NCBI GenBank assembly: GCA_022841665.1
Contig: JALHRB010000005.1
Location: forward strand, 1 to 64,000
From: Pseudolabrys sp.
GTDB taxonomy: Bacteria > Pseudomonadota > Alphaproteobacteria > Rhizobiales > Xanthobacteraceae
Reading direction: 5' to 3'
Length of the DNA stretch: 64,000 nt
Positions within the stretch are counted from its first letter, which is position 1. The number at the start of each line of letters is the position of its first letter. Below, piece by piece: positions 8,040-19,416 of this stretch. The translations under genes were made by a program, and so were the position numbers. The notes below the pieces were generated by a model. It did not search any database and was not told the origin of the DNA. It saw only the letters and a program-made list of their open reading frames with translations.

Positions 8040-8708
8040 TCACTCCAGCCCGTGCCGCAGCGCGGCGGCGGCGGCGACCGGGCCGAGCACTAGGCTCGCC
8101 AGCGACAGCGCGCATAGGATGGTGAAAGGCGGCCCGAAAGGCGCGGGCCCGACGATGGCGGCGTTGGCTGCCGCCACGCCGAAGATCAGCACGGGAATTG
8201 TCAGCGGCAGAACCAGCACCGCGAGCAGCAGCCCGCCGCGCCGCAGCGCCACCGACAGTGCGGCGCCGATCAGCCCGATAAACGTCAAGGCCGGCGTGCC
8301 GGCGAGCAGCGTCAACGCCACGATGCCCATCGCGCGCAATTCGACATTGAGCATCAGTCCGAGCACGGGCGAGATAATCACCAGCGGCAGGCAGGTGGTA
8401 AGCCAGTGCGCGATGGCCTTGGCCGCCACCGCCGCTTCCAGCGGTAGCGGGCCCATCATCAGCAGGTCGAGCGAGCCGTCCTCGTAGTCGGTGGCGAACA
8501 GCCGGTCGAGCGCGAGCAGGCTGGCGAGCAGCGCGCCCAGCCACAGGATTGCCGGGCCGATGCGCGCGAGCAGATTGAGGTCGGGGCCGATGGCGAACGG
8601 CATCATCACGACCACGATCAGGAAAAACAGCGCGCCCATCAGCGCGCCGCCGCCGACGCGCACGGCGAGCCGCATGTCGCGCGCGACGAGAGCTGTAAAG
8701 GCGCTCAT
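8040..8708 (-). CDS. ccmB: Heme exporter protein CcmB
   Basis: Membrane subunit of the CcmAB ABC-type transporter, which powers release of holo-CcmE during cytochrome c maturation. The 222 residues are almost entirely hydrophobic with six helices. The start ARDMRLAVRVGGGALMGALF and the middle LDRLFATDYEDGSLDLLMMG are family hallmarks. The track start at 8819 is wrong: its first 37 residues translate a family A repeat. The natural start is ATG 8708 (MSAFTALVARDM). The ccmA stop and this start are 124 bases apart, filled mostly by that repeat. The usual partner ccmC lies two genes downstream. Confidence 0.94.
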   Translation of the reverse strand: MSAFTALVARDMRLAVRVGGGALMGALFFLIVVVMMPFAIGPDLNLLARIGPAILWLGALLASLLALDRLFATDYEDGSLDLLMMGPLPLEAAVAAKAIAHWLTTCLPLVIISPVLGLMLNVELRAMGIVALTLLAGTPALTFIGLIGAALSVALRRGGLLLAVLVLPLTIPVLIFGVAAANAAIVGPAPFGPPFTILCALSLASLVLGPVAAAAALRHGLE

Positions 8709-8726
8709 GGGTGGCGCCTCCCTATT

Positions 8727-8816
8727 CCGCTCATCCCCGCGCAAGCGGCGACCCGGCGCGGCTGAGCCGCTTGGATCGAACGTGCTGGATTTCCGCTTGC
8801 GCGGGAATGAGCGGAG
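8727..8816. repeat. Dispersed palindromic repeat, family A, copy 3 (diverged)
   Basis: Starts TTCCGCTCATCCCCGCGCAA and ends TTGCGCGGGAATGAGCGGAG, so the two ends are inverted repeats. The middle contains an extra hairpin, GCGGCTGAGCCGC. It separates ccmA from ccmB and explains the false upstream extension of the ccmB ORF. Confidence 0.8.
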
Positions 8817-8832
8817 CAAGCGGCTGGCGCGT

Positions 8833-9432
8833 TCATGGCCCGAGCCTCAGTTCGCGCGGCGCGTCGAGGCCGATCGGCCCATGCGCCGCCGTCACGATCA
8901 TGCCGCCGCCGGCGAGGTGCCCGCGCATCAGCGCGGCCAGCCGGGCCTGCGAGGGCGTGTCCAGCGCGGAGGTCGGCTCATCCAGCAGCCACACTGGCCG
9001 CTTCACCGCCACCAGCCGGGCGATTGACAGCCGCCGCCGCTGGCCGGCCGAGAGGTATCCGGCTGGGAGGCCGGCCAGGGGGGCAAGGCCGACGGCGTCG
9101 AGCGCGCTCTCGGCGTTCTGCCCTGTTCCGCCCAGAAAGGCGGTCCAGAAATCCAGATTTTCACGGACTGAAAGCGATGGCTTCAGCGCATCGTGGTGGC
9201 CGAGATAGTGGGCCTGCTCGGTCAGCGTGGCCTCGGCCTCGCCGCCTTCGAGCGCGATCCGCCCGCCGGCGATCCGCACCAGCCCGGCCAGCATGCGCAG
9301 CAGCGAGGATTTGCCGGCCCCATTGCGGCCGGTCACCACCAGGGCTTCCCCGCCCGTGAGGGCGAAGCCGAGCCCGGCGAATACCGTGCGGCCGCCGCGG
9401 ACGCAGGTCAGGTTGTCGGCGGAGAGCTGCAT
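8833..9432 (-). CDS. ccmA: Heme exporter ATP-binding protein CcmA
   Basis: ATPase subunit of the CcmAB transporter. The Walker A motif is GRNGAGKSS near residue 36, the ABC signature is [14 protein letters not shown] near residue 127, and Walker B is [13 protein letters not shown]. The track begins at 9474, but residues 1-14 are poor and [20 protein letters not shown] is the usual family start, giving 199 residues, the normal length. It is the first gene of the minus-strand ccm set. About 200 bp of divergent promoter space separates it from acnA. Confidence 0.95.
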   Translation of the reverse strand: MQLSADNLTCVRGGRTVFAGLGFALTGGEALVVTGRNGAGKSSLLRMLAGLVRIAGGRIALEGGEAEATLTEQAHYLGHHDALKPSLSVRENLDFWTAFLGGTGQNAESALDAVGLAPLAGLPAGYLSAGQRRRLSIARLVAVKRPVWLLDEPTSALDTPSQARLAALMRGHLAGGGMIVTAAHGPIGLDAPRELRLGP

Positions 9433-9632
9433 CAGGCGAAAAGTCTGAGCATGTTTTATATCTGTTCCAGTCAATCTGGCGTCCGCCGCGAAAAGACCTT
9501 ATAAGCCCGCACTTGCGCCGACACGAAATTCGACCCGGCGCCAAGTCTCGCGCGGCGGGAAAAACCCTGTCTGCCGAGTGACTTAGACCGAGCCACCGCC
9601 GTCCTCCCCGTCCGGGAATGGAAACAGCCGAC

Positions 9633-12338
<2,706 letters not shown>

Positions 12339-12452
12339 CCCGCATTTCAGTTTGACCGTGGCGCCCTGCCCCTCACCGCGAAGTGAGTGGCAAGTGATTG
12401 ACGAAGCACCCTATAAAGCGCGTCGTCAGCCGGGGGGCATTGTGGGATCGAC

Positions 12453-13205
12453 ATGACTAAGCGCCACATCGCCTTCGCCGCCGCCCTTATGACCCTCTTC
12501 GCCGCCGGCGAGCGCGCATCGGCCGAGCCGCGCGCGGTCATCGAGCTCTTCACCAGCCAGGGCTGCTCGTCCTGTCCGGCCGCCGACAAGCTTATCGGCG
12601 AGCTGGCGCGTGACTCGTCGGTGATCGCGCTGACCCTGTCGGTCGATTACTGGGATTATCTCGGCTGGAAGGACACGCTGGCGCTGCACGGCCATAGCAA
12701 CCGCCAGCGCGCCTATGCCGAGGCGCGCGGCGACCGCGAGATCTATACGCCGCAAGTCGTGGTCAATGGCGTCAAGCATGTGCTCGGCAGCGACCGCGGC
12801 GCCATCGACAGGGCGATCGCGCAGACGCGCAGCAGCGCCAGTCCGCTGACAGTGCCGGTTACCGTGAGCGTCGCCGACGGCAAGGTCAGCGTGAACGTGC
12901 CGGCCGCGCAAGGCGAGCAGAAGGGTGGCGAGGTCTGGCTGTGCCCGGTCAGCGGGAAGGTCGCGGTGACCATCGTGCGCGGCGAAAACCGCGGGCGCAC
13001 CATCACCTACAGCAATGTGGTGCGGCGCTGGGTCAAGCTTGGCGACTGGAACGGCCAGGCGCAGAGCTTCGCGATGCCGGTGGCCAATCTCGGCGGCGGC
13101 GACTACGCGCTCGCCGACATCGACCGGGTGGCCGTTGTCGTGCAGAGCGGCGGCGCCGCCAAGCCAGGCCTCATGCTCGGCGCGGCTACAGCCAATCTGC
13201 GCTGA
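12453..13205 (+). CDS. DUF1223 secreted thioredoxin-like protein
   Basis: A 250-residue exported protein of the DUF1223 family. The signal peptide is MTKRHIAFAAALMTLFAAGE, with likely cleavage after RASA. The mature part starts EPRAVIELFTSQGCSSCPAA, with a CSSC redox-type motif in a thioredoxin-like fold. It continues with SVDYWDYLGWKDTLA and IYTPQVVVNGVKHVLGSD, the two conserved family segments. The C-terminal half is a beta-rich domain. No enzymatic activity is established for the family; a periplasmic thiol role is plausible from the CxxC. It follows acnA by 114 bp with no clear terminator between, and is convergent with the GNAT gene. Confidence 0.87.
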   Translation: MTKRHIAFAAALMTLFAAGERASAEPRAVIELFTSQGCSSCPAADKLIGELARDSSVIALTLSVDYWDYLGWKDTLALHGHSNRQRAYAEARGDREIYTPQVVVNGVKHVLGSDRGAIDRAIAQTRSSASPLTVPVTVSVADGKVSVNVPAAQGEQKGGEVWLCPVSGKVAVTIVRGENRGRTITYSNVVRRWVKLGDWNGQAQSFAMPVANLGGGDYALADIDRVAVVVQSGGAAKPGLMLGAATANLR

Positions 13206-13215
13206 TTTTCCTGAA

Positions 13216-13812
13216 TTATGCGGTCCTGAACAGCCGCGCCTGCGCGTCGAGCAGCGCCCCGGCGACGCCATGCGCGTCGGCGACCGCCTCGCGCATCAGC
13301 GAGAGCGCGGTATAGCGCGGCGGATCGACCTCGCCGACCACGCTGCCGAAGTCGAACTTGAGATCGGCCTCGAACTTGCGGGCGAGCTGCTGCATGCGCC
13401 GGTTGTCGGCGAGGCAGTGCATGGCAAGCGACTTGACGCCGCGGTTGCGCGCCGAAAGCAGCGTGCGCTCCAACAGCGCGCTGCCGACGCCATGGCTCTG
13501 CCAGGGCGCTTCGATCGAGAAGGCGACCTCCGCCTCGCGCGAGAACATGCCGCCGATGTGGCGCAGCTCGGCCGCTCCGCGCAGCACCCCGTCGACGAAG
13601 AAGCCATGCACGACCACGCCGAGCTCGTCAGCGGTTTCGGCATGGCGGGCGATCGTCTCGTCGGCGAGGGTGCCGGAAAAGCGCCGGTGCCGGCTGTCGG
13701 GGTCGAGCCGCAACAGGTGGTCGCGGTAGGCGCCCGTCTCGCCAATCCAGAGTTTGCGGACGGTGCCGCCGTCGGGCAGTGGCTCGTGCATATCGGGTCT
13801 CCTGAACGTCAT
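13216..13812 (-). CDS. GNAT-family N-acetyltransferase
   Basis: A 198-residue acetyl-CoA-dependent acetyltransferase of the GNAT fold. The acetyl-CoA binding motif A reads SHGVGSALLERTLLSARNRG near residue 105, followed by LAMHCLADNRRMQQLARKFE, the usual motif B helix with an N-R-x-M pattern. An early FSREAEVAFSIEAPWQ strand completes the core. The start may be seven residues in (MHEPLPDGG). The substrate is unknown. It stands alone, convergent with the DUF1223 gene and facing away from the TGC-rich region upstream of zapE. Confidence 0.85.
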   Translation of the reverse strand: MTFRRPDMHEPLPDGGTVRKLWIGETGAYRDHLLRLDPDSRHRRFSGTLADETIARHAETADELGVVVHGFFVDGVLRGAAELRHIGGMFSREAEVAFSIEAPWQSHGVGSALLERTLLSARNRGVKSLAMHCLADNRRMQQLARKFEADLKFDFGSVVGEVDPPRYTALSLMREAVADAHGVAGALLDAQARLFRTA

Positions 13813-13889
13813 GCCCTGCCTGGTCGCGCTTTGCCTAACCGCGGGGCCCGAATCGGCCTGCCGCCGCGTTCGGAATGTATATGGTGCAT

Positions 13890-14061
13890 TGCAGCAGGAT
13901 TGCGATGGCGGGGGCGACCTGCGGGAACCCTGTTGCGACGAAACTGCATGGCTTCCAGAGGGTTAATCCGAATTGCTGCACCCCATGCTGCACAATGTTG
14001 CAGCAATTTTTGCAGCAATGCTGCATTTGCGCTGCAGCATTTGTGCAGGCCAAGTGCAGCA
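13890..14061. promoter_or_regulatory. Cluster of TGCAGCA/TGCTGCA heptamers in the GNAT-zapE gap
   Basis: The 371-bp gap 13813-14183 has no convincing gene. It holds eight copies of the heptamer TGCAGCA or its reverse complement TGCTGCA. One is at 13890, and seven lie between 13974 and 14061, starting at 13974, 13986, 13999, 14011, 14019, 14033 and 14055. The first four of these seven are spaced 12-13 bases. Several form inverted pairs. Such clustering looks like a multi-site operator. TGC-rich sites of this kind are described for PhaR-type regulators of polyhydroxyalkanoate granules, so that is one candidate, but no phasin gene follows. The nearest downstream gene is zapE. Confidence 0.5.
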
Positions 14062-14183
14062 AAATGTGGCTGAACTAGCGGAAATGGACCTTTTGCCGCC
14101 CGATGGGTGGCTTTGATCGATTTACAGACGGCCCGCTTCCTCCTAGGTCTCGCAAGCCGACCCCGCCGATTCCGTAAGCCCCC

Positions 14184-15356
14184 ATGTCAGAGACCTTCAG
14201 CGCGCGCTACGCGGCGCTCGTCGCCGCCGGGAAGATCGAGGCCGATCCTGGCCAGGCGGATCTCGTGCGCCAGCTGGACCGGCTGGAGCAGCGCCTCCAG
14301 GAGCACCGGCTGGCGCAGAAATCGTCGTCGCTTGGCTGGCTGTTCGGCAAGCGCGAGAAGAGCGCGCCTCCGCTCAAGGGCCTCTACGTCTACGGCGAGG
14401 TCGGCCGCGGCAAGACCATGCTGATGGACCTGTTCTTCGAAGCCACGGCCGTGCGGCGCAAGCGCCGGGTGCACTTCCACGAGTTCATGTCCGACGTTCA
14501 TGAACGCGTGCACACCTACCGCCAGGAAATGAAAAACGGCGAGGCCAACCACGACCCCGTCCAGCGCGCCGCAGCGGCCATCGCGGAGGAAAGCTGGCTG
14601 CTTTGCTTCGACGAATTCCACGTCACCGACATCGCCGACGCGATGATCCTCGCCCGCCTGTTCACCCGCCTGTTCGAGCTCGGCGTGGTGATGGTGGCGA
14701 CCTCCAATCTGGCGCCGTCCGACCTCTACAAAGACGGCTTAAATCGCGCACTTTTCCTGCCGTTCCTGGCGCTTCTGGAAAAGCATTGCGCCGTGGTGCG
14801 GCTGGAAGCGCGCGCCGATTTCCGGCTGGAGAAGCTCACCGGCGTGCCGACCTGGTACGTGCCGCCGGACGCCAAGGCCGAGGCGGCGCTCGACGACGCC
14901 TGGCGGCGGCTCGCCGACGACCACGGCGCGCCGCACGAGCTGGTGGTGAAAGGCCACATCGTGCGCGTGCCCAAGGCGGCCATGGGCGTGGCGCGCTTCT
15001 CGTTCGAGGATCTGTGCGCGCAGCCTTTGGCGGCGGCCGACTTTCTCAAGATCGCGCACGAATTCCACACGATCCTGATCGACCGAATTCCGGTGATGGA
15101 TTTCGCGCGCCGCAACGAGGCCAAGCGCTTCATCATCCTGGTCGACACGCTCTACGATCACTCGGTGAAGCTGCTCGCTTCGGCGCAGGCGGAGCCCGAC
15201 GAGCTGTACGGCGGTACCGAAGGCTACGAAGCCAACGAGTTCAAGCGCACCGCCTCGCGCCTGATCGAGATGCGCTCGCAGGCCTATCTCGGCCTGCCGC
15301 ATGGCCCGCGCCAGGCCCAGGATATCGGCTGGTCGGACAAGATCGTCGAGACTTGA
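14184..15356 (+). CDS. zapE: Cell division protein ZapE (AFG1-like ATPase)
   Basis: A 390-residue AAA-type ATPase of the AFG1/ZapE family, which associates with FtsZ at late division in E. coli and with membrane protein turnover in mitochondria. The P-loop is GLYVYGEVGRGKTMLMDLFF near residue 71. VHFHEFMSDVHERVH and the Walker B region LLCFDEFHVTDIADAMIL (near 143) are family signatures, followed by VVMVATSNLAPSDLYKDGL as sensor. The start MSETFSARYAALVAAGK follows a run of cytosines without a strong Shine-Dalgarno. The zapE-mdh-sucC order is common in Rhizobiales. It ends about 250 bp before mdh. Confidence 0.94.
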   Translation: MSETFSARYAALVAAGKIEADPGQADLVRQLDRLEQRLQEHRLAQKSSSLGWLFGKREKSAPPLKGLYVYGEVGRGKTMLMDLFFEATAVRRKRRVHFHEFMSDVHERVHTYRQEMKNGEANHDPVQRAAAAIAEESWLLCFDEFHVTDIADAMILARLFTRLFELGVVMVATSNLAPSDLYKDGLNRALFLPFLALLEKHCAVVRLEARADFRLEKLTGVPTWYVPPDAKAEAALDDAWRRLADDHGAPHELVVKGHIVRVPKAAMGVARFSFEDLCAQPLAAADFLKIAHEFHTILIDRIPVMDFARRNEAKRFIILVDTLYDHSVKLLASAQAEPDELYGGTEGYEANEFKRTASRLIEMRSQAYLGLPHGPRQAQDIGWSDKIVET

Positions 15357-15480
15357 GTCCCGCGCCCGAAAATTTCCGTCGCACCGCCGCGCCATATCCA
15401 TTGCGCACTGCACAATCGAATCCCGCCGCCAAGCCGCTGTGCAGCAACGGAAAACGCTGGACAGGGCCGGTTCGATGCGC

Positions 15481-15504
15481 TGGTATTATGTATACATGAT
15501 ACCA
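15481..15504. promoter_or_regulatory. 24-bp palindromic operator-like site upstream of mdh
   Basis: TGGTATTATGTATACATGAT followed by ACCA reads the same on both strands in 11 of 12 base pairs. It is AT-rich in a GC-rich setting and lies 100 bp before mdh. The TGGTAT...ATACCA arms and the TGTATACA core resemble sites bound by FCD-type GntR repressors. It is the only such site seen at the head of the TCA cluster, so it may control the whole operon. No regulator gene is adjacent. Confidence 0.55.
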
Positions 15505-15543
15505 GACCCGGTGAGACGTCGCGCCTTGTCCGCTCCGGTCTAA

Positions 15544-16566
<1,023 letters not shown>

Positions 16567-16572
16567 GTGAAT

Positions 16573-16679
16573 GCCTGTCCCGGACGCGGTGCAGCGCGAA
16601 GCGGTGCACCGCTGATCCGGGACCGTAACGATCCCGGGTCTGCAGCGCATCACTTCGTGCTGCGCTGCGCCCGGGAAAA
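16573..16679. repeat. Dispersed inverted repeat, family E, copy 1
   Basis: Begins CCTGTCCCGGACGCGGTGCA and ends TGCGCTGCGCCCGGGAAA, with ATCCGGGACCGTAACGATCC in the middle. A second copy with the same order of blocks is at 46151-46269, in front of the aldehyde dehydrogenase gene. Internal hairpins include GCGGTGCAGCGCGAAGCGGTGC. It fills the mdh-sucC gap. Confidence 0.8.
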
Positions 16680-16697
16680 GCCTAGGGGAAACGCCGC

Positions 16698-17867
<1,170 letters not shown>

Positions 17868-17900
17868 TGATAGCCCGTCGCTCCAGCGGCAGTGAGTCCT

Positions 17901-18380
17901 CACCTCCCCCTGAAAGGGGGAGGTCGGCTCGCGTGGCGAGACGGGTGGGGGTCAAACAGCCAAGCCGATTTGATCGAACTGGCGTGAAGACATTGCTGGC
18001 GCGAAAGCTGCGACGCAATTTTACGGACGCCGAAATGCGAGTTTGGCAGAAACTGCGCAACAAGCAGCTTGGCGTCGACTTCCGCCGGCAGCATCCGGCC
18101 GATTCTTTCGTTCTCGATTTTTACGCGCCATCGCTTCGTTTGGCTGTCGAATTGGATGGCGGCCAACACGCATCGTCCACCACAAGTGTTTTAGACGCAG
18201 AACGCACGCGATGGCTTGCGGAACGCGGCGTAACGATGCTGCGCTTTTGGAATTCCGATGTGATGCAAAATCTGCCGGGCACGCTGGAAGTGATTGCGGC
18301 CAAGGTCGCAGAGCTTCAATCGTCCGGAATGACCCCCACCCGGCGCTGGCGCGCCGACCTCCCCCTTTCAGGGGGAGGTG
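17901..18380. mobile_element. 480-bp element with ~50-bp terminal inverted repeats carrying a DUF559 gene
   Basis: The left end (17901-17954) begins CACCTCCCCCTGAAAGGGGG and ends GGGTGGGGGTCA. The right end (18330-18380) is its reverse complement over nearly the full length. They differ only in a short middle hairpin, GCTCGCGTGGCGAG on the left and GCGCGCCAGCGCC on the right. Each end therefore has two hairpins. Between the ends lies the DUF559 gene. The element splits sucC from sucD. I see no clear target-site duplication. Relatives with the same ends but no gene lie at 23780-23905 and 25351-25468. Autonomous mobility is inferred, not shown. Confidence 0.6.
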
Positions 18381-18391
18381 ACCGGAGCTAG
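17984..18391 (+). CDS. DUF559 (Vsr-like endonuclease fold) protein
   Basis: A DUF559/COG2852-type protein, related in fold to very-short-patch-repair endonucleases. Recognisable segments are [20 protein letters not shown], the nuclease core [20 protein letters not shown] followed by H, and [20 protein letters not shown]. The D...ExDGxQH pattern is what is expected of a PD-(D/E)xK-like active site. The track start at 17864 lies inside sucC and translates the left repeat; the first plausible start after the repeat is GTG 17984 (VKTLLARKL, 135 residues). A GTG at 17945 is also possible. The last codons read through the right repeat and stop at 18391, five bases before sucD. No function is proven for solitary DUF559 proteins. 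Confidence 0.8.
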   Translation: MKTLLARKLRRNFTDAEMRVWQKLRNKQLGVDFRRQHPADSFVLDFYAPSLRLAVELDGGQHASSTTSVLDAERTRWLAERGVTMLRFWNSDVMQNLPGTLEVIAAKVAELQSSGMTPTRRWRADLPLSGGGDRS

Positions 18392-18395
18392 TTGC

Positions 18396-19280
18396 ATGTC
18401 CGTCCTCATCGACAAGAACACCAAGGTCATCTGCCAGGGCTTCACCGGCAAGAACGGCACCTTCCATTCCGAGCAGGCCATCAAGTACGGCACCAAGATG
18501 GTCGGCGGCACCTCGCCGGGCAAAGGCGGCGCGACCCATCTCAATCTGCCGGTGTTCGACACCGTGGCGGAGGCGCGCGCGAAGACCGGCTGCGACGCCA
18601 GCGTGATCTACGTGCCGCCGCCGGGCGCCGGCGACGCCATCTGCGAGGCGATCCAGGCCGAGATCCCGCTCATCGTCTGCATCACCGAAGGCATCCCGGT
18701 GATGGACATGGTCAAGGTGAAGCGCGCGCTGTCGGGCTCCAAGTCGCGGCTGATCGGGCCGAACTGTCCGGGCGTGATGACGGCGGGCGAATGCAAGATC
18801 GGTATCATGCCGGGCAACATCTTCAAGGCCGGCTCGGTCGGCATCGTGTCGCGCTCGGGCACGCTCACCTATGAAGCCGTCTTCCAGACCAGCCGCGAAG
18901 GCCTCGGCCAGACCACGGCGGTCGGGATCGGCGGCGATCCGGTCAAGGGCACCGAGTTCATCGACGTGCTGGAGATGTTTCTGGCCGACCCGAAGACCAC
19001 CTCCATCGTCATGATCGGCGAGATCGGCGGCTCGGCCGAAGAAGACGCCGCGCAGTTTTTGAAGGACGAAGCCAAGCGCGGCCGCAAGAAGCCGATGGTC
19101 GGTTTTATCGCCGGCCGTACCGCGCCCCCGGGCCGCCGCATGGGCCATGCCGGGGCGATCATTTCCGGCGGCAAAGGCGACGCCGAGTCCAAAATTGCGG
19201 CAATGGAATCGGCCGGAATCAGGGTATCACCCTCGCCGGCCCGGATCGGGAAGACGCTGGTTGAAGTACTGAAATCCTGA
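18396..19280 (+). CDS. sucD: Succinyl-CoA synthetase, alpha subunit
   Basis: Alpha subunit of succinyl-CoA ligase, carrying the CoA site and the phosphorylated histidine. The 294 residues start [20 protein letters not shown], six residues inside the track ORF. The CoA-binding [20 protein letters not shown], the proline-rich [16 protein letters not shown] and the CNCPGV-type segment [20 protein letters not shown] are present. The active-site histidine is in [20 protein letters not shown] near residue 250. The start lies 4 bases after the DUF559 stop and its ribosome binding site (GGTGACCGGAGC) is partly the edge of the inserted element, so translation initiation may differ from relatives without the element. 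Confidence 0.97.
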   Translation: MSVLIDKNTKVICQGFTGKNGTFHSEQAIKYGTKMVGGTSPGKGGATHLNLPVFDTVAEARAKTGCDASVIYVPPPGAGDAICEAIQAEIPLIVCITEGIPVMDMVKVKRALSGSKSRLIGPNCPGVMTAGECKIGIMPGNIFKAGSVGIVSRSGTLTYEAVFQTSREGLGQTTAVGIGGDPVKGTEFIDVLEMFLADPKTTSIVMIGEIGGSAEEDAAQFLKDEAKRGRKKPMVGFIAGRTAPPGRRMGHAGAIISGGKGDAESKIAAMESAGIRVSPSPARIGKTLVEVLKS

Positions 19281-19340
19281 TTCAGTCCTTAGGCTTTTGT
19301 AGACTTACAGACGCCATAAATAGCGATAAAAGTACCCAAT

Positions 19341-19375
19341 CCGCCGGTTAGCCCCTCGTAGGGCCCGACCGGCGG
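19341..19375. promoter_or_regulatory. Hairpin in the sucD-sucA gap
   Basis: CCGCCGGT and ACCGGCGG (8 bp) enclose a second stem, GCCC...GGGC, ending 42 bases before sucA. The preceding bases are AT-rich (ATAAATAGCGATAAAAGTAC). No T tract follows, so it looks more like a leader structure or processing site than a terminator. Confidence 0.4.
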
Positions 19376-19416
19376 TCAAAACGCGCCATTTTAGCCGCGC
19401 CAAGGACCTTTCCGCC

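Noticed and set aside
13875-14078. 67-residue cysteine-rich ORF in the zapE upstream gap
   Set aside because: The cysteines arise from the repeated TGC boxes; no signal, ribosome site or family pattern supports a gene.
17890-18395. Target-site duplication around the DUF559 element
   Set aside because: I compared the bases on each side and found no convincing direct repeat, so I do not claim one.
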